Source of the DNA: Microvirga solisilvae
Lineage (GTDB): Bacteria; Pseudomonadota; Alphaproteobacteria; Rhizobiales; Beijerinckiaceae
Reading direction: 5' to 3'
Assembly: GCF_022808595.1 (NCBI RefSeq)
Contig: NZ_JAKUCN010000006.1
Span: forward strand, 182,740 to 246,739
Length of the DNA stretch: 64,000 nt
Made by a program: the position numbers and the translations under genes. This document shows positions 42,469 through 51,672 of this stretch, one piece after another (positions within the stretch are counted from its first letter, which is position 1; each line of letters starts with the position of its first letter). The notes beneath the pieces were generated by a model that ran no database searches, was not told where the DNA came from, and was given only the letters and a program-made list of their open reading frames with translations.

Positions 42469-43520
42469 ACCAGTTCCGTCTCGAGCTCCGCTTCAAATTC
42501 CAGCGCAGGCTGACCGCGTCGTGCGATGCGCTCCTGATCGTCGGTGGAGCCGTAGCGCCGATCCAGAATGCGAGTCGTGCTAGCCCAATCGGCCATGGTG
42601 TGGACGGATTCCATCTGCTCGATGACGAACGGATCGGCGCGCCATTCACGCACTTTTGGCCAGAGAACATCAAGCGAGTTCTGCAGCACGTTTCCGACCT
42701 TCGCCTCGTAGATCGGGAAGGCGCGCAGCGCCCCGTCGGGCTCGATCTGAAGGATGTCGAGATCGACCACGCTCACACCGGGCTGCGGCAGGAAATAGCG
42801 GACATCGGTTACGGAAATGTCGATGGTGTTGCCTTCACGGGCATTGAAGCGCTGACCGACTTCGATGAGATCCACCAGTTCCTGAATCGAGAGAAGCTCA
42901 TTGGCCTCGAACTCCCGCTCGGCAGCCATTCCCGATGGGATGACTGCGCCGAAGCGAATGAAGTCGAGCTTCGGGAAGCGCTCGCTCGCCGCCTTCACGA
43001 AACGCTCCAAATCTTCTTCCCTGGCGCCCGAGCGGGTCAGGGTGTAGTCGATCCCGAGGGTGAAGCAGCTCTGTCCGGCGGCCTTACGCTCCTCCTTCAC
43101 CCGATGAAGGATATCCAGCGCCTTCATTCCGCGCTCGAAGGCGCCCGCACGGGCGCGGATGGTGTCATGGATCGAAGCGTCGGCGCCATCGATGCTGACC
43201 GCGATGCTCGTGACCGCATCCGTGAGGGAGGCGGCCATCCTCTCCGTCACCGACCAGCCGCTCGTGAACAGCGTGACGGCGATGCCGGCATCGTGCATCC
43301 GCTTCATGGCCTCGGGCGCCCAACGGACCGACAAGGGTTCGCCGCCGCTGATCGATACCTTTTTCGCCTGGGCCGCAAGGATGACATCGACGATACGCAT
43401 GGCATTGTCGCGATCCAGCGTGCGCACGGGCCGGCGTCCGGATTCCGAATAGCAATGGCCGCATCTCAAGGGGCAGGAATAGGTGATGTCCCAGATGAAT
43501 TTTCCGATATGAACGGTCAT
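42465..43520 (-). CDS. Radical SAM protein with a cysteine-free SPASM-like tail
   Basis: A 351-residue radical SAM enzyme. The cluster motif CPLRCGHC (C16, C20, C23) follows GKFIWDITYS. SISGGEP is the SAM-contacting GGE motif, and the barrel continues through VSIDGADASIHDTIR and LGIDYTLTRSG. The C-terminal part LQIEPDGALRAFP then KVGNVLQNSLDVLW has the layout of a SPASM domain but contains no cysteine where auxiliary clusters are bound. The start at 43520 (MTVHIGKFIW) is preferred; the frame is open 318 bases further upstream without similarity. Its substrate is unknown; no precursor peptide is evident. Confidence 0.85.
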   Translation of the reverse strand: MTVHIGKFIWDITYSCPLRCGHCYSESGRRPVRTLDRDNAMRIVDVILAAQAKKVSISGGEPLSVRWAPEAMKRMHDAGIAVTLFTSGWSVTERMAASLTDAVTSIAVSIDGADASIHDTIRARAGAFERGMKALDILHRVKEERKAAGQSCFTLGIDYTLTRSGAREEDLERFVKAASERFPKLDFIRFGAVIPSGMAAEREFEANELLSIQELVDLIEVGQRFNAREGNTIDISVTDVRYFLPQPGVSVVDLDILQIEPDGALRAFPIYEAKVGNVLQNSLDVLWPKVREWRADPFVIEQMESVHTMADWASTTRILDRRYGSTDDQERIARRGQPALEFEAELETELV

Positions 43521-43567
43521 TGCTCGTGCCCCCGATCGCCTCACCGCATGAGTGGGCGATTTGTTAT

Positions 43568-43585
43568 GATACGCAGTATCGTATC
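43568..43585. promoter_or_regulatory. Inverted repeat upstream of the radical SAM gene
   Basis: GATACG-CAGTAT-CGTATC, two 6-bp arms with a 6-base spacer, 48-65 bases upstream of the radical SAM start. The AT-rich sequence around it could also provide a -10 element for either strand. Candidate regulator site for the radical SAM gene. Confidence 0.3.
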
Positions 43586-43721
43586 GGAGGTATTTCGTTA
43601 CGCCACATAGCGTTGGTTGAATGGAAGGCCCATTGGATGCATCTACAGGGTGAGACACTCCGGTGAGAGTGGATGAATTAAAGTTGCCTTCCGTTACGGT
43701 GGGCCGGGTCGAGGATCGAAA

Positions 43722-44078
43722 GTGACGGACAGCCCCCAAGGGATAAGGATGAGCCATCTTCCCCGCCGGATCGCGCACGTGGCGATCCGGGGCTATCAGC
43801 TCACGCTCTCCGGCCTGATCGGCCGCCAATGCCGGCACATGCCGTCCTGCTCGGAATATACCGACGAGGCGATCCAGAAATACGGCTTCTGGCCGGGCGG
43901 GTGGATGGGTTTTGCCCGCATCTGCCGCTGCGGCCCCTTCGGCACCTCCGGCATCGACAATGTTCCTGAAACATTGCCCGAAGGCTCGGGCTGGTATAAG
44001 CCGTGGGCCTATGGTCGCTGGCGGGGCGTCAACGCTCCCCCGATCTCTTGCGATTCAGTCGAACCTGACGGCGGCTGA
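43722..44078 (+). CDS. yidD: Membrane protein insertion efficiency factor YidD
   Basis: A 109-118 residue protein. The YidD core is unmistakable: [60 protein letters not shown]. It is an amphipathic, membrane-associated helper of YidC. Two starts are about equally good: GTG at 43722 with GAGG upstream and ATG at 43749 with AAGGGATAAGG upstream. The C-terminal tail is longer than in E. coli YidD. It precedes thrS. Confidence 0.92.
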   Translation: MTDSPQGIRMSHLPRRIAHVAIRGYQLTLSGLIGRQCRHMPSCSEYTDEAIQKYGFWPGGWMGFARICRCGPFGTSGIDNVPETLPEGSGWYKPWAYGRWRGVNAPPISCDSVEPDGG

Positions 44079-44155
44079 TTTCGCCTTTCCCAACAAACCG
44101 TCGGCCCCCGCTTACCTGCTCCGTTGGCAGGAGTGAGCCAGGAGATATTTTGACG

Positions 44156-46168
44156 ATGATTACCCTGACATTTCCCGATGGCGCCCAGCGCCAATTTGAG
44201 CCCGGCATCTCCGGTCGCGAGATCGTGGAAGGCATTGCCAAGTCGCTTGCCAAGCGCACGGTCGCCATGGCGCTCGACGGCACCGTGACGGACCTCGCCG
44301 ATCCGATCACGAAGGACGCCAAGATCGAATTCCTCAACCGCGAGGACCCGCGCTCGCTGGAGCTGATCCGGCACGATGCCGCGCACGTGCTCGCGGAAGC
44401 CGTGCAGGAGCTTTTCCCCGGAACGCAGGTGACCATCGGTCCCGTGATCGAGAACGGCTTCTACTACGACTTCGCGCGCAACGAGCCCTTCACCCCGGAA
44501 GACTTCCCCGCCATCGAGGCGAAGATGCGCGAGATCATCGCGCGCGATAAGCCCTTCACGAAGGAAGTGTGGAGCCGCGAGAAGGCCAAGCAGGTCTTCA
44601 AGGAGAAGGGGGAGACCTACAAGATCGAGCTCATCGACGCGATCCCGGAAGGCCAGGATTTGAAGATCTATTTCCAGGGCGACTGGTTCGATCTCTGCCG
44701 CGGTCCCCACATGTCCTCCACGGGCAAGATCGGCAACGCCTTCAAGCTCATGAAGGTGGCCGGTGCTTATTGGCGCGGTGACTCGAACAACGCGATGCTC
44801 ACCCGCATCTACGCGACTGCGTGGGCGTCTCAGGAAGACCTCGACAACTACATCCGCCAGCTCGAGGAAGCCGAAAAGCGCGATCACCGCCGCCTGGGCC
44901 GCGAGATGGACCTGTTCCACTTCCAAGAGGAAGGGCCGGGCGTCGTGTTCTGGCATCCGAAGGGCTGGACGGTGTTCCAGGAGTTGATCTCCTACATGCG
45001 CCGCCGCCTGAAGGGCACCTATCAGGAAGTGAACGCGCCGCAGATTCTCGACAAGGCCCTGTGGGAGACCTCCGGTCATTGGGGCTGGTATCGCGAGAAC
45101 ATGTTCGCGACGCAAACGGAAGACGAACGCGTCTTCGCGATCAAGCCGATGAACTGCCCCGGCCACGTGCAGATCTTCAAGCACGGCCTGAAGTCCTACC
45201 GCGACCTGCCGCTGCGCCTTGCGGAGTTCGGCAACGTGCATCGCTACGAGCCCTCGGGCGCGCTGCACGGCCTGATGCGCGTGCGCGGCTTCACGCAGGA
45301 CGACGCGCATATCTTCTGCACGGAAGATCAGCTCGCGGAAGAATGCCTGAAGATCAACGACCTGATCCTCTCGACCTATGCCGATTTCGGCTTCGGCGAC
45401 ATCGTCGTGAAGCTCTCGACACGCCCTGAAAAGCGCGTCGGCACCGACGAGATGTGGGATCACGCGGAAGACGTGATGACCCGCGTTCTCAAGCAGATCG
45501 AGGATCAGTCCGGCGGTCGCATCAAGACGTCCATCAATCCGGGCGAGGGCGCGTTCTACGGGCCGAAGTTCGAGTATGTGCTGCGCGACGCCATCGGCCG
45601 CGATTGGCAATGCGGCACAACGCAGGTGGACTTCAACCTGCCAGAACGCTTCGGTGCCTTCTACGTCGATGCGGACGGCCAGAAGAAGACGCCCGTCATG
45701 GTGCACCGCGCGATCTGCGGCTCCATGGAGCGCTTCACCGGCATCCTGATCGAGCACTTCGCCGGTCACTTCCCGCTCTGGCTCGCGCCGACGCAGGTGG
45801 TCGTCGCCACCATTACTTCGGAAGGCGACGATTACGCCATGGAAGTGGTGAAGGCGGCGGAAGCCGCCGGGCTGCGCGTTGAGGCCGATCTTCGCAACGA
45901 GAAGATCAACTACAAGGTCCGCGAGCATTCGCTGGTGAAGGTGCCAGTGCTTCTCGTGGTCGGTCGCAAGGAAGCCGCGGAACGCACCGTCTCGATCCGC
46001 CGCCTCGGCAGCCAGGACCAGAAGTCCATGTCGCTCGACGAGGCTTTGAAGATGCTCGCGGCAGAGGCCATCACGCCGGACCGCCGCAGCGTCGCGAAGG
46101 CCGTGTCGGAGCCCGAAGGCCACGCTACGCTCGACGGTCACCACGTGGTGGCAGGCACGGTCGCTTAA
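44156..46168 (+). CDS. thrS: Threonyl-tRNA synthetase
   Basis: A 670-residue class II synthetase. TGS domain about 1-62 ([20 protein letters not shown]), the SAD editing domain follows ([20 protein letters not shown]), then the catalytic core with the zinc cysteine near C334 ([10 protein letters not shown]), [16 protein letters not shown] as motif 2 and [14 protein letters not shown] as motif 3. The C-terminal anticodon-binding domain spans about 560-670. The ATG at 44156 is used; a TTG two codons earlier is also near the AGGAG. Followed by a terminator. Essential housekeeping gene. Confidence 0.97.
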   Translation: MITLTFPDGAQRQFEPGISGREIVEGIAKSLAKRTVAMALDGTVTDLADPITKDAKIEFLNREDPRSLELIRHDAAHVLAEAVQELFPGTQVTIGPVIENGFYYDFARNEPFTPEDFPAIEAKMREIIARDKPFTKEVWSREKAKQVFKEKGETYKIELIDAIPEGQDLKIYFQGDWFDLCRGPHMSSTGKIGNAFKLMKVAGAYWRGDSNNAMLTRIYATAWASQEDLDNYIRQLEEAEKRDHRRLGREMDLFHFQEEGPGVVFWHPKGWTVFQELISYMRRRLKGTYQEVNAPQILDKALWETSGHWGWYRENMFATQTEDERVFAIKPMNCPGHVQIFKHGLKSYRDLPLRLAEFGNVHRYEPSGALHGLMRVRGFTQDDAHIFCTEDQLAEECLKINDLILSTYADFGFGDIVVKLSTRPEKRVGTDEMWDHAEDVMTRVLKQIEDQSGGRIKTSINPGEGAFYGPKFEYVLRDAIGRDWQCGTTQVDFNLPERFGAFYVDADGQKKTPVMVHRAICGSMERFTGILIEHFAGHFPLWLAPTQVVVATITSEGDDYAMEVVKAAEAAGLRVEADLRNEKINYKVREHSLVKVPVLLVVGRKEAAERTVSIRRLGSQDQKSMSLDEALKMLAAEAITPDRRSVAKAVSEPEGHATLDGHHVVAGTVA

Positions 46169-46192
46169 GGCTTCCGATCTGTAAATGAGTTA

Positions 46193-46228
46193 AAGGCGGC
46201 GCTTCCGAAAAGGAGTGCCGCCTTTTTT
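46193..46228 (+). terminator. Intrinsic terminator of thrS
   Basis: 8-bp stem AAGGCGGC/GCCGCCTT (46193-46200 and 46217-46224) with a partly paired internal loop, followed by TTTTTT. It starts 25 bases after the thrS stop codon. Confidence 0.85.
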
Positions 46229-46245
46229 GTTTTCAGCACACTCAA

Positions 46246-46348
46246 CCTCATCCTGAGGAGCAGATGCAGTCTGCGTCTCGAAGGAGTGTCCAGAGCGTAC
46301 TGAAACCTCCTTCGAGACGGTCGCTTACGCGACCTCCTCAGGATGAGG
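46246..46348. repeat. 104-bp palindromic repeat, copy 3
   Basis: Same architecture as the copies at 30568 and 32154: CCTCATCCTGAGGAGCAGA, GCGTCTCGAAGGAG, CCTCCTTCGAGACGG and CTCCTCAGGATGAGG. The inserts are AGATGCAGTCT and GTCGCTTACGCGAC. It lies between the thrS terminator and the convergent CBS-BON gene. Confidence 0.8.
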
Positions 46349-46363
46349 GCAGAGTTTGTTTTG

Positions 46364-47710
46364 TTACGAAGTCTGACGCTGCTTTCCGCTTGTGCGGCCA
46401 CCGGAAGCCGTTCCCGCCGTGCCGCTGCCGGGATTGCCGGTGGCGGCGGCTGCATCGCCTGCTTCCGTGCCGGTGGTGCGCTGTCCCTGATGTTGTCCCA
46501 CACGCAGGTTGTTCTGCACATGCGAAACGCCTGACACGGACTCGGCAATATCCTCGGCCCAGCGCTTCTCGTTGCGGTCGCGGACCGTGCCGGTCAGCGT
46601 CACTTCGCGGTTCTGGACAGTGATCTCGATTTCTGATGCATCGACGCGTACATCGTCGCTGAGCCGTTCGTTCACGTCCTCGCGGATACGGTCATCCGAG
46701 CGCTGGTAGTTGCGCGGCCCGCGCCCGCGATGATCGTCGCGGCGAACCTCACCGCGACTGGCGGTGGCATCGTTGCCGAAGCGCGTGTTGCCTGGGCCCG
46801 AGCCGTAATTGCTGTGATCGCGCCGCTCGTTCACGAGACTCCAGGTGCGCTCGCGATCCTGCATGAGGCGATCATTCTCGCTGCTGTCGTCGCCCGGTCG
46901 CGCACGTTCGCCCGTGATGGTGGAAGCGCCGTAGCGTTTCGGCTGATAGCCGCGCCCGGCATATTCGTCGCCGTAGCTCTGGTAGCCGTCACCGCCGAAG
47001 CCACCACGCATGCGCGCATCGCGCCTGTTCTCCTCGCCCGGATAGCCGAAGCTGCCGAAGGCGGCGCGCACGTCGTCCTCGTCGCGGAAACGGAACTCGA
47101 CACCGCCGCGCCTGTCGTCCTGACGCGCATTCCGACCGCGGTCTTCTCGGTAATCGTGCGGACGATGCCGCCAATCGTCATCGTCCCGGCTCAGGCGGCG
47201 ATCCAGCTCGCGGCGCTCTTCGCCAGACAGGCGTGCCTGACCGCCCCGGCGAGTCTGATCGGCGCGTGCCTCACTCGGGGTGCCCGTGCGATCAGGCTCG
47301 GAGGGCGTGGAGATGCGGCGCAGGGCGCGGGAGGCATCGCCTTCGCTGTCGGTGGCGAGATCGCCGAGCGCGACGATACCGACAAGATGCTTGTCGTGAT
47401 CGACGACGGGAAGACGGCGGATCTGATGATCGCTCATCAGCTGCACGATGTGGCCGACATCATCGTCGTCGAAGCACCACCAGACATTGTCCGACATCAC
47501 ATCGCGAACGCGGGTCGTGTCCGGTGGGAGGCCTGCTGCGGTGGCGCGAACGGTGATGTCGCGGTCCGTGAGCATGCCGCGCAGGCGGCGTCCGTCGCAA
47601 ACGGGCAGTACGCCGACATTCATCTCATCCATGAGCCGCGCGGCTTCCTGGATGGTTCGATCCGGCGAAACCACGCGCACGTTGCGGGTCATGATGTCTG
47701 AAATTCGCAT
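46364..47710 (-). CDS. CBS-pair plus BON domain protein with long charged linker
   Basis: A 448-residue protein with three parts. An N-terminal CBS pair at about 1-125 (MRISDIMTRNVRVVSPDRTI, MLTDRDITVRATAAG, HQIRRLPVVDHDKHLVGIVA). A very hydrophilic Arg/Asp/Gly-rich linker at about 130-330, predicted disordered. A BON domain at about 335-400 (VDASEIEITVQNREVTLTGT, DIAESVSGVSHVQNNLRV) and a Gly/Ala/Thr tail. BON domains usually bind lipid or act at the envelope, yet no signal peptide is present, so the protein is probably cytosolic. The ATG at 47710 has GAGAGGG at 9 bases; ATG at 47719 is the alternative. Confidence 0.85.
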   Translation of the reverse strand: MRISDIMTRNVRVVSPDRTIQEAARLMDEMNVGVLPVCDGRRLRGMLTDRDITVRATAAGLPPDTTRVRDVMSDNVWWCFDDDDVGHIVQLMSDHQIRRLPVVDHDKHLVGIVALGDLATDSEGDASRALRRISTPSEPDRTGTPSEARADQTRRGGQARLSGEERRELDRRLSRDDDDWRHRPHDYREDRGRNARQDDRRGGVEFRFRDEDDVRAAFGSFGYPGEENRRDARMRGGFGGDGYQSYGDEYAGRGYQPKRYGASTITGERARPGDDSSENDRLMQDRERTWSLVNERRDHSNYGSGPGNTRFGNDATASRGEVRRDDHRGRGPRNYQRSDDRIREDVNERLSDDVRVDASEIEITVQNREVTLTGTVRDRNEKRWAEDIAESVSGVSHVQNNLRVGQHQGQRTTGTEAGDAAAATGNPGSGTAGTASGGRTSGKQRQTS

Positions 47711-47791
47711 GAGCTTCATCCCTCTCAAGGTCACGCCTTGGGAGAGAGTGAGCGCATAGGCCCGGCGCGACCGTTCACATATTCAGGTGAC

Positions 47792-47835
47792 GCATTTCCG
47801 GGCGGAAAACCGGTTCCCACTTTTCCTGAAAATGC
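47792..47835. repeat. Hairpin repeat related to 39153-39206
   Basis: Stem GCATTT/AAATGC outside and GGAAAA/TTTTCC inside, with the shared core GGAAAAGTGG and CGGTTTTCCG (minus strand). Located upstream of the CBS-BON gene and downstream of the secreted beta-rich protein gene. Confidence 0.65.
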
Positions 47836-47870
47836 TTTGCCATCGGTCAACACCAAGAGCCGTGAAAGGT

Positions 47871-48806
47871 TCAGGGATTGGCTGTGACGAGAACCTCGAT
47901 GTCGCGGTCGAGGCCGCTCTCGACCTTGAAGTCCTTGGTGTAGACCTTGCCTTCGTGGCGGGCGATCAGCACGTATTCGCCTTCCGCCAGCGTCACGGAC
48001 GGGAATGCGCCGATGGCCTCGCGGATCACGTCGCCGCCGGGAGTGAGCACGCTGAAGGCCGTGCCTGCGAATGCCTCGCCGCCTTCCGAGGCCACGAGCT
48101 TGAGCGTGACCGTGGCGGCGCGATGGTTGAGGGTCGCTTCCGTGACCTTGCCGGATTCCACCTTCAGGTCGCTGCGCATGATGGCGTTGGCGTCGCCGTA
48201 GGTGGACACGACATGATAGCTGCCCTCGGGCAGGCGGATCATCTCGTTCGGCTTGGCATTGGCGATGACGAGACGGCCTTCGGAATTCTGCGCCTCCGGC
48301 ACATAGACGGAGAAGCTCACGCGGTTTTGGGCGATGGGGCTTTCGCCCACAGCTCCCTTCAAGCGTAGCGCGCCCGCGCTGACCACGAGACGTTCGTTGA
48401 GGTTGCCTGCTTGCACGCTGATGCGCTTTGAGGCGCTGGCGAAGCCATAGGCCACATGCACGATGTAGTTGCCGGGGGAGAGCGTGAAGCTCGGGCTCGG
48501 GCTGCTGGAGCGCGCCACGATATTCGGCTGGGACGTATCGCCCCGATCCTCGAACACGCGCCAAACGAGGCCGGATCGGATCAGCTCGTTGCTTTCGGCA
48601 AAGACTGCGCCGGCATTCACCACCACCTGCCGCAGAGACAGCGAGGGAGGTGGGGATTGCGACAGCGAGGGCACGCCGGGGGTGGTGGGCACGAAAGGCT
48701 GCGGCGCCGTTCCGAGAGGCTGCGTCAAGGTCTGTGCCGAAGCGGCAGAGGCCGTCAGCAGAAGGAGCAGACTCAAAAGCGAAAGAACAGGTTTCACAAT
48801 CAGCAT
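47871..48806 (-). CDS. Secreted protein with repeated beta-sandwich modules
   Basis: A 311-residue exported protein. Signal peptide MLIVKPVLSLLSLLLLLTAS with cleavage after ASA, a Pro/Ser/Thr-rich stretch at about 25-58, then three modules of similar wording: FTLSPGNYIVHVAYGFASAS, IRLPEGSYHVVSTYGDANAI and VTLAEGEYVLIARHEGKVYT. Each has the strand-turn GxYxVxxxYG pattern of Ig-like or carboxypeptidase-regulatory-like folds. Probably periplasmic; function unknown. The stop of the preceding gene and this ATG are separated by one base (TGAGATG), implying translational coupling. Confidence 0.7.
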   Translation of the reverse strand: MLIVKPVLSLLSLLLLLTASAASAQTLTQPLGTAPQPFVPTTPGVPSLSQSPPPSLSLRQVVVNAGAVFAESNELIRSGLVWRVFEDRGDTSQPNIVARSSSPSPSFTLSPGNYIVHVAYGFASASKRISVQAGNLNERLVVSAGALRLKGAVGESPIAQNRVSFSVYVPEAQNSEGRLVIANAKPNEMIRLPEGSYHVVSTYGDANAIMRSDLKVESGKVTEATLNHRAATVTLKLVASEGGEAFAGTAFSVLTPGGDVIREAIGAFPSVTLAEGEYVLIARHEGKVYTKDFKVESGLDRDIEVLVTANP

Positions 48807-48807
48807 C

Positions 48808-49203
48808 TCAAGAACTCGGAACGATCTCAGAGTTGGCGAATAGTTGAGTGATCATCTCCACCTCCCGAACGAGGTATTCCGTTGCAGCGCAGAACGGTCC
48901 AACACTTACGATGCGAGTATTGGCTCCTAGATGCTTTAAGATATGCACCACGTCATTATGGATTTGGATGAATTCGTTCAACTGACTGTCACATTTAATA
49001 TGTTCGTCAATGCCACTCGCTAGAATTCCATCGATCCATTGGTGATCCAAAGCCTCACCAATTTCCTCCTCAAGCTTCTCGGTCAAGCCACCGGAGGAGG
49101 CGTGCTTCTGAAGCCTCTCCTTAAGAACACAAAGCCAAACTTCTGCGACGGCATTATGCAACCATACGCCCTTGCCGCGAAACTGAAGAAGTGAAGTTGC
49201 CAT
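48808..49203 (-). CDS. Hypothetical protein in the YfhO cluster
   Basis: A 131-residue helical protein with no signal peptide or membrane segment and no domain I recognise (AEVWLCVLKERLQKHASSGG, LTEKLEEEIGEALDHQWIDG, IQIHNDVVHILKHLGANTRI). Its base composition and codon use are visibly more AT-rich than both neighbours, suggesting recent acquisition. It lies 24 bases after yfhO and one base before the secreted-protein gene. No clear ribosome site. Only the position in a tight run supports expression. Confidence 0.55.
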   Translation of the reverse strand: MATSLLQFRGKGVWLHNAVAEVWLCVLKERLQKHASSGGLTEKLEEEIGEALDHQWIDGILASGIDEHIKCDSQLNEFIQIHNDVVHILKHLGANTRIVSVGPFCAATEYLVREVEMITQLFANSEIVPSS

Positions 49204-49227
49204 TGCTATCTAATGGTCTGGGTTCAC

Positions 49228-51672
49228 TTACCGGAGCGGCGTGGCAATAGCGGTCTGGATCGGCTTGTCCTCGGTGTCCACGAGATCGGTGGCCGCTGCA
49301 ACCAAATTCTCGAACGAGAGAGGGCGGAAGGCGAATTCGACCCGGTGCGTGCCGGCCGGCACCTCGACGCCGCGGAACAGCAGGTTGGCGCGGAGCACCG
49401 GGCGGCGCTCGCCGTCCACGCTGGCCTCCCAGCCCGGATAATAGATGTCGTGCAGCACCAGAACGCCGTGCTCAGCAGCCTCCACCTCCAAGGTCACGGA
49501 ATTGCGCCTGTAACTGACGATCCGCACCTTGCTTTCCGGCTTCAGGTTGCTCGGGCGAACCGGGGCGTAATGGGCCTTGAGCAGGACCATGCTGTCCTGG
49601 TCGATCAGGGCTTCCGTCTCGCGGTTGAAGTCGGGCAGCTCGTCCGCGCCCACGACGGCTTCCGAATCCACGGCTTGGACATGGTGGGCCATGTAGGCGC
49701 GGCGTCCGGCGGTGTTGAGGCGGTAGATCCACATCTTGCCCGTGCCGTAGACGACTTCCGCATCCGCAAGGCGCGGAAAGTGGCGGGGTAGCTTCGAGAC
49801 GGGGCGGTCGAGGACGAGATAGTCGAGGCCGAGAAGGCCCGCGAGCTCGCATTCATAACCACGGAACGAGGTCGGGAACTGGCGCAGGTTCGGATCCTCG
49901 GCGTTCTCGCCGGGGCCGATGGCGCGCTCATAATCCGCAAGGCGCAGGGGGTTGTAGCCGATGATGTCCTCTATCTCGAGAACCATCGACGCGTTCTGCC
50001 ACGAGCCTTGAAGACCGAGGATCTCCACGCGGGGATATTCGCCTGCCTTGTGGCGCTCGGCGAGTTCGCGCTTGAGAATCTGCAGGCCCTGGAGCTGCTC
50101 CGGCGGAAGCTGGGTGAACACCGTGTAGCGCCCGGCCGGCTCCGCATTCATCGCCGATGCCGCATGGCGGCCGATCAGCTCGGCGCCCGCCAGCACCACG
50201 AGGGCGAGGGCGACAGCTTCCCGCCTGTAGGCGTTGCCGCTCAGCTTTGCGACGAGCACCATGAGGACAGCCGCAGCCAGAAGGCTGCCGCCTGCCTCCC
50301 TGAGCGAGAGCCACACGAAGCCGCCTTTGACGGCAAACGCCACGCCGCTGGCGATGGCGGCGATCACGATGGCCACAGCAAGAGCGGGTAGCGCGATCCG
50401 CAACTGGCCGAGAGCCGCCTCGCTCCAGCTCGGAAGCCCCTCGGCGGCATAGCGATGCACGAGATAGCCCGACGCGAAGGCGAGCGCGATGTTGATCAGG
50501 AAGGTAGCGTCCGCCGGGCGGCGATAGAGGTTCACGCCGGGCATGTGATCGAAGATCACCTCGAAGCCGGGGGTGTAGCGCCCGAGCGCATAGAGGATCG
50601 CGAGTACGCCGAAGACAAGGAAGAAGCGGAACTCGCGGGCGAAGAGCCGCCCGCCAGCGATGCCGTGCCAGAGAATGAACAGGGCGGGGATCGTGCCGAT
50701 ATAGAGATAGTTCGTGGCGCGGTCGGTCCAGGTGCCCTCGGCGAGGCTGTGCCAATCCGGGCCCCAGTAATCGTAGGTCCAGCGCAGCGAGCCGAAGATG
50801 TTGCCGAACAGGATCGTCGCCAGGCTCTCCGGAGGCAGGGAGCCCATGGCCGCCACGCCGAAGCCGAAGGAGGGTCGCGTCGATGTGGCGAGGAACTGCA
50901 TGGTCAGGATGACCGGCACTGCTAAGAGCCCGCCGCCGATCAGGGCCATGCTGACGAGGAGTCCGAGACGCGAGCGCAAATAGGCGAGGGGCTTCTCAGC
51001 CGTCAGGATGCGGTGCGCGGCCACGGCGATCAGGGTCAGGGCACAGAGGAAGGCCACCTGATCGCGTCCGATCACCATCAGCACGGCAGTGACGGAGAAG
51101 AGCACGCCGTAGCGGTAAGAGCGCCGGTCCAAGGCTTCCTCAAGGAGCCAGAAGGCTAGCGGGAAGAAGCCGTAGCTGAGGATCATGCCCGTATGCTGCA
51201 GGCGGGCCGTCGCGGAGCCGCCGAGCATGAACACGATGGCCGCCACCACCGCACCCGACCAATGCCAGTTGCGGCGGCGGAAGAGTGGGATGAAGGCAAG
51301 CGCGCCGGGCAGGAAATGGGCGAAGACGATCACGTCGAACAGCTCCATGGACGGATCGGGCTTGAGCCAGCCGAACAGGAGCATGGTGGGGGTAAACAGC
51401 AGCGATTGCGGATCGGCGGCGGAGGGGTGGCCTCCGAAATGGTAGGGGTTCCAGAGGGGCAACTCACCGTTGGAGAGAGCCGAACCGAGATAGCGCAGGG
51501 TCGGATAGAACTGGTTCTTGGAATCCCAAGGCACCACGGAGCCGGTGAGCGGCCAGATCGCAGCGGCCACGGCCCAGGCGGCCAGAATGAGGCCCAGGGC
51601 CAGCAATGTCTGCCGTCTGGACCATTCCAGGCTGGGTATCGGACCTTCGCCCTCGAACACGGATGTCTGCAT
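49228..51672 (-). CDS. YfhO family membrane protein
   Basis: An 814-residue membrane protein with a dozen or so hydrophobic segments in the first about 510 residues and a large soluble C-terminal part. The YfhO/GT-C features are the early acidic motif PWDSKNQFYPTLRYLGSALS, LWNPYHFGGHPSAADPQSLL and the C-terminal beta-rich YPGWEASVDGERRPVLRANL. YfhO of Gram-positives is linked to lipoteichoic acid glycosylation; here a role in glycosylating a cell-envelope polymer is inference. ATG at 51672 is preferred; the frame is open 36 bases further. Confidence 0.87.
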   Translation of the reverse strand: MQTSVFEGEGPIPSLEWSRRQTLLALGLILAAWAVAAAIWPLTGSVVPWDSKNQFYPTLRYLGSALSNGELPLWNPYHFGGHPSAADPQSLLFTPTMLLFGWLKPDPSMELFDVIVFAHFLPGALAFIPLFRRRNWHWSGAVVAAIVFMLGGSATARLQHTGMILSYGFFPLAFWLLEEALDRRSYRYGVLFSVTAVLMVIGRDQVAFLCALTLIAVAAHRILTAEKPLAYLRSRLGLLVSMALIGGGLLAVPVILTMQFLATSTRPSFGFGVAAMGSLPPESLATILFGNIFGSLRWTYDYWGPDWHSLAEGTWTDRATNYLYIGTIPALFILWHGIAGGRLFAREFRFFLVFGVLAILYALGRYTPGFEVIFDHMPGVNLYRRPADATFLINIALAFASGYLVHRYAAEGLPSWSEAALGQLRIALPALAVAIVIAAIASGVAFAVKGGFVWLSLREAGGSLLAAAVLMVLVAKLSGNAYRREAVALALVVLAGAELIGRHAASAMNAEPAGRYTVFTQLPPEQLQGLQILKRELAERHKAGEYPRVEILGLQGSWQNASMVLEIEDIIGYNPLRLADYERAIGPGENAEDPNLRQFPTSFRGYECELAGLLGLDYLVLDRPVSKLPRHFPRLADAEVVYGTGKMWIYRLNTAGRRAYMAHHVQAVDSEAVVGADELPDFNRETEALIDQDSMVLLKAHYAPVRPSNLKPESKVRIVSYRRNSVTLEVEAAEHGVLVLHDIYYPGWEASVDGERRPVLRANLLFRGVEVPAGTHRVEFAFRPLSFENLVAAATDLVDTEDKPIQTAIATPLR

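Noticed and set aside
46730..47701. A 323-codon plus-strand frame opposite the CBS-BON gene.
   Set aside because: Shadow of the real gene, whose CBS and BON motifs are unambiguous; the frame has no ribosome site and Ala/Val-rich shadow composition.
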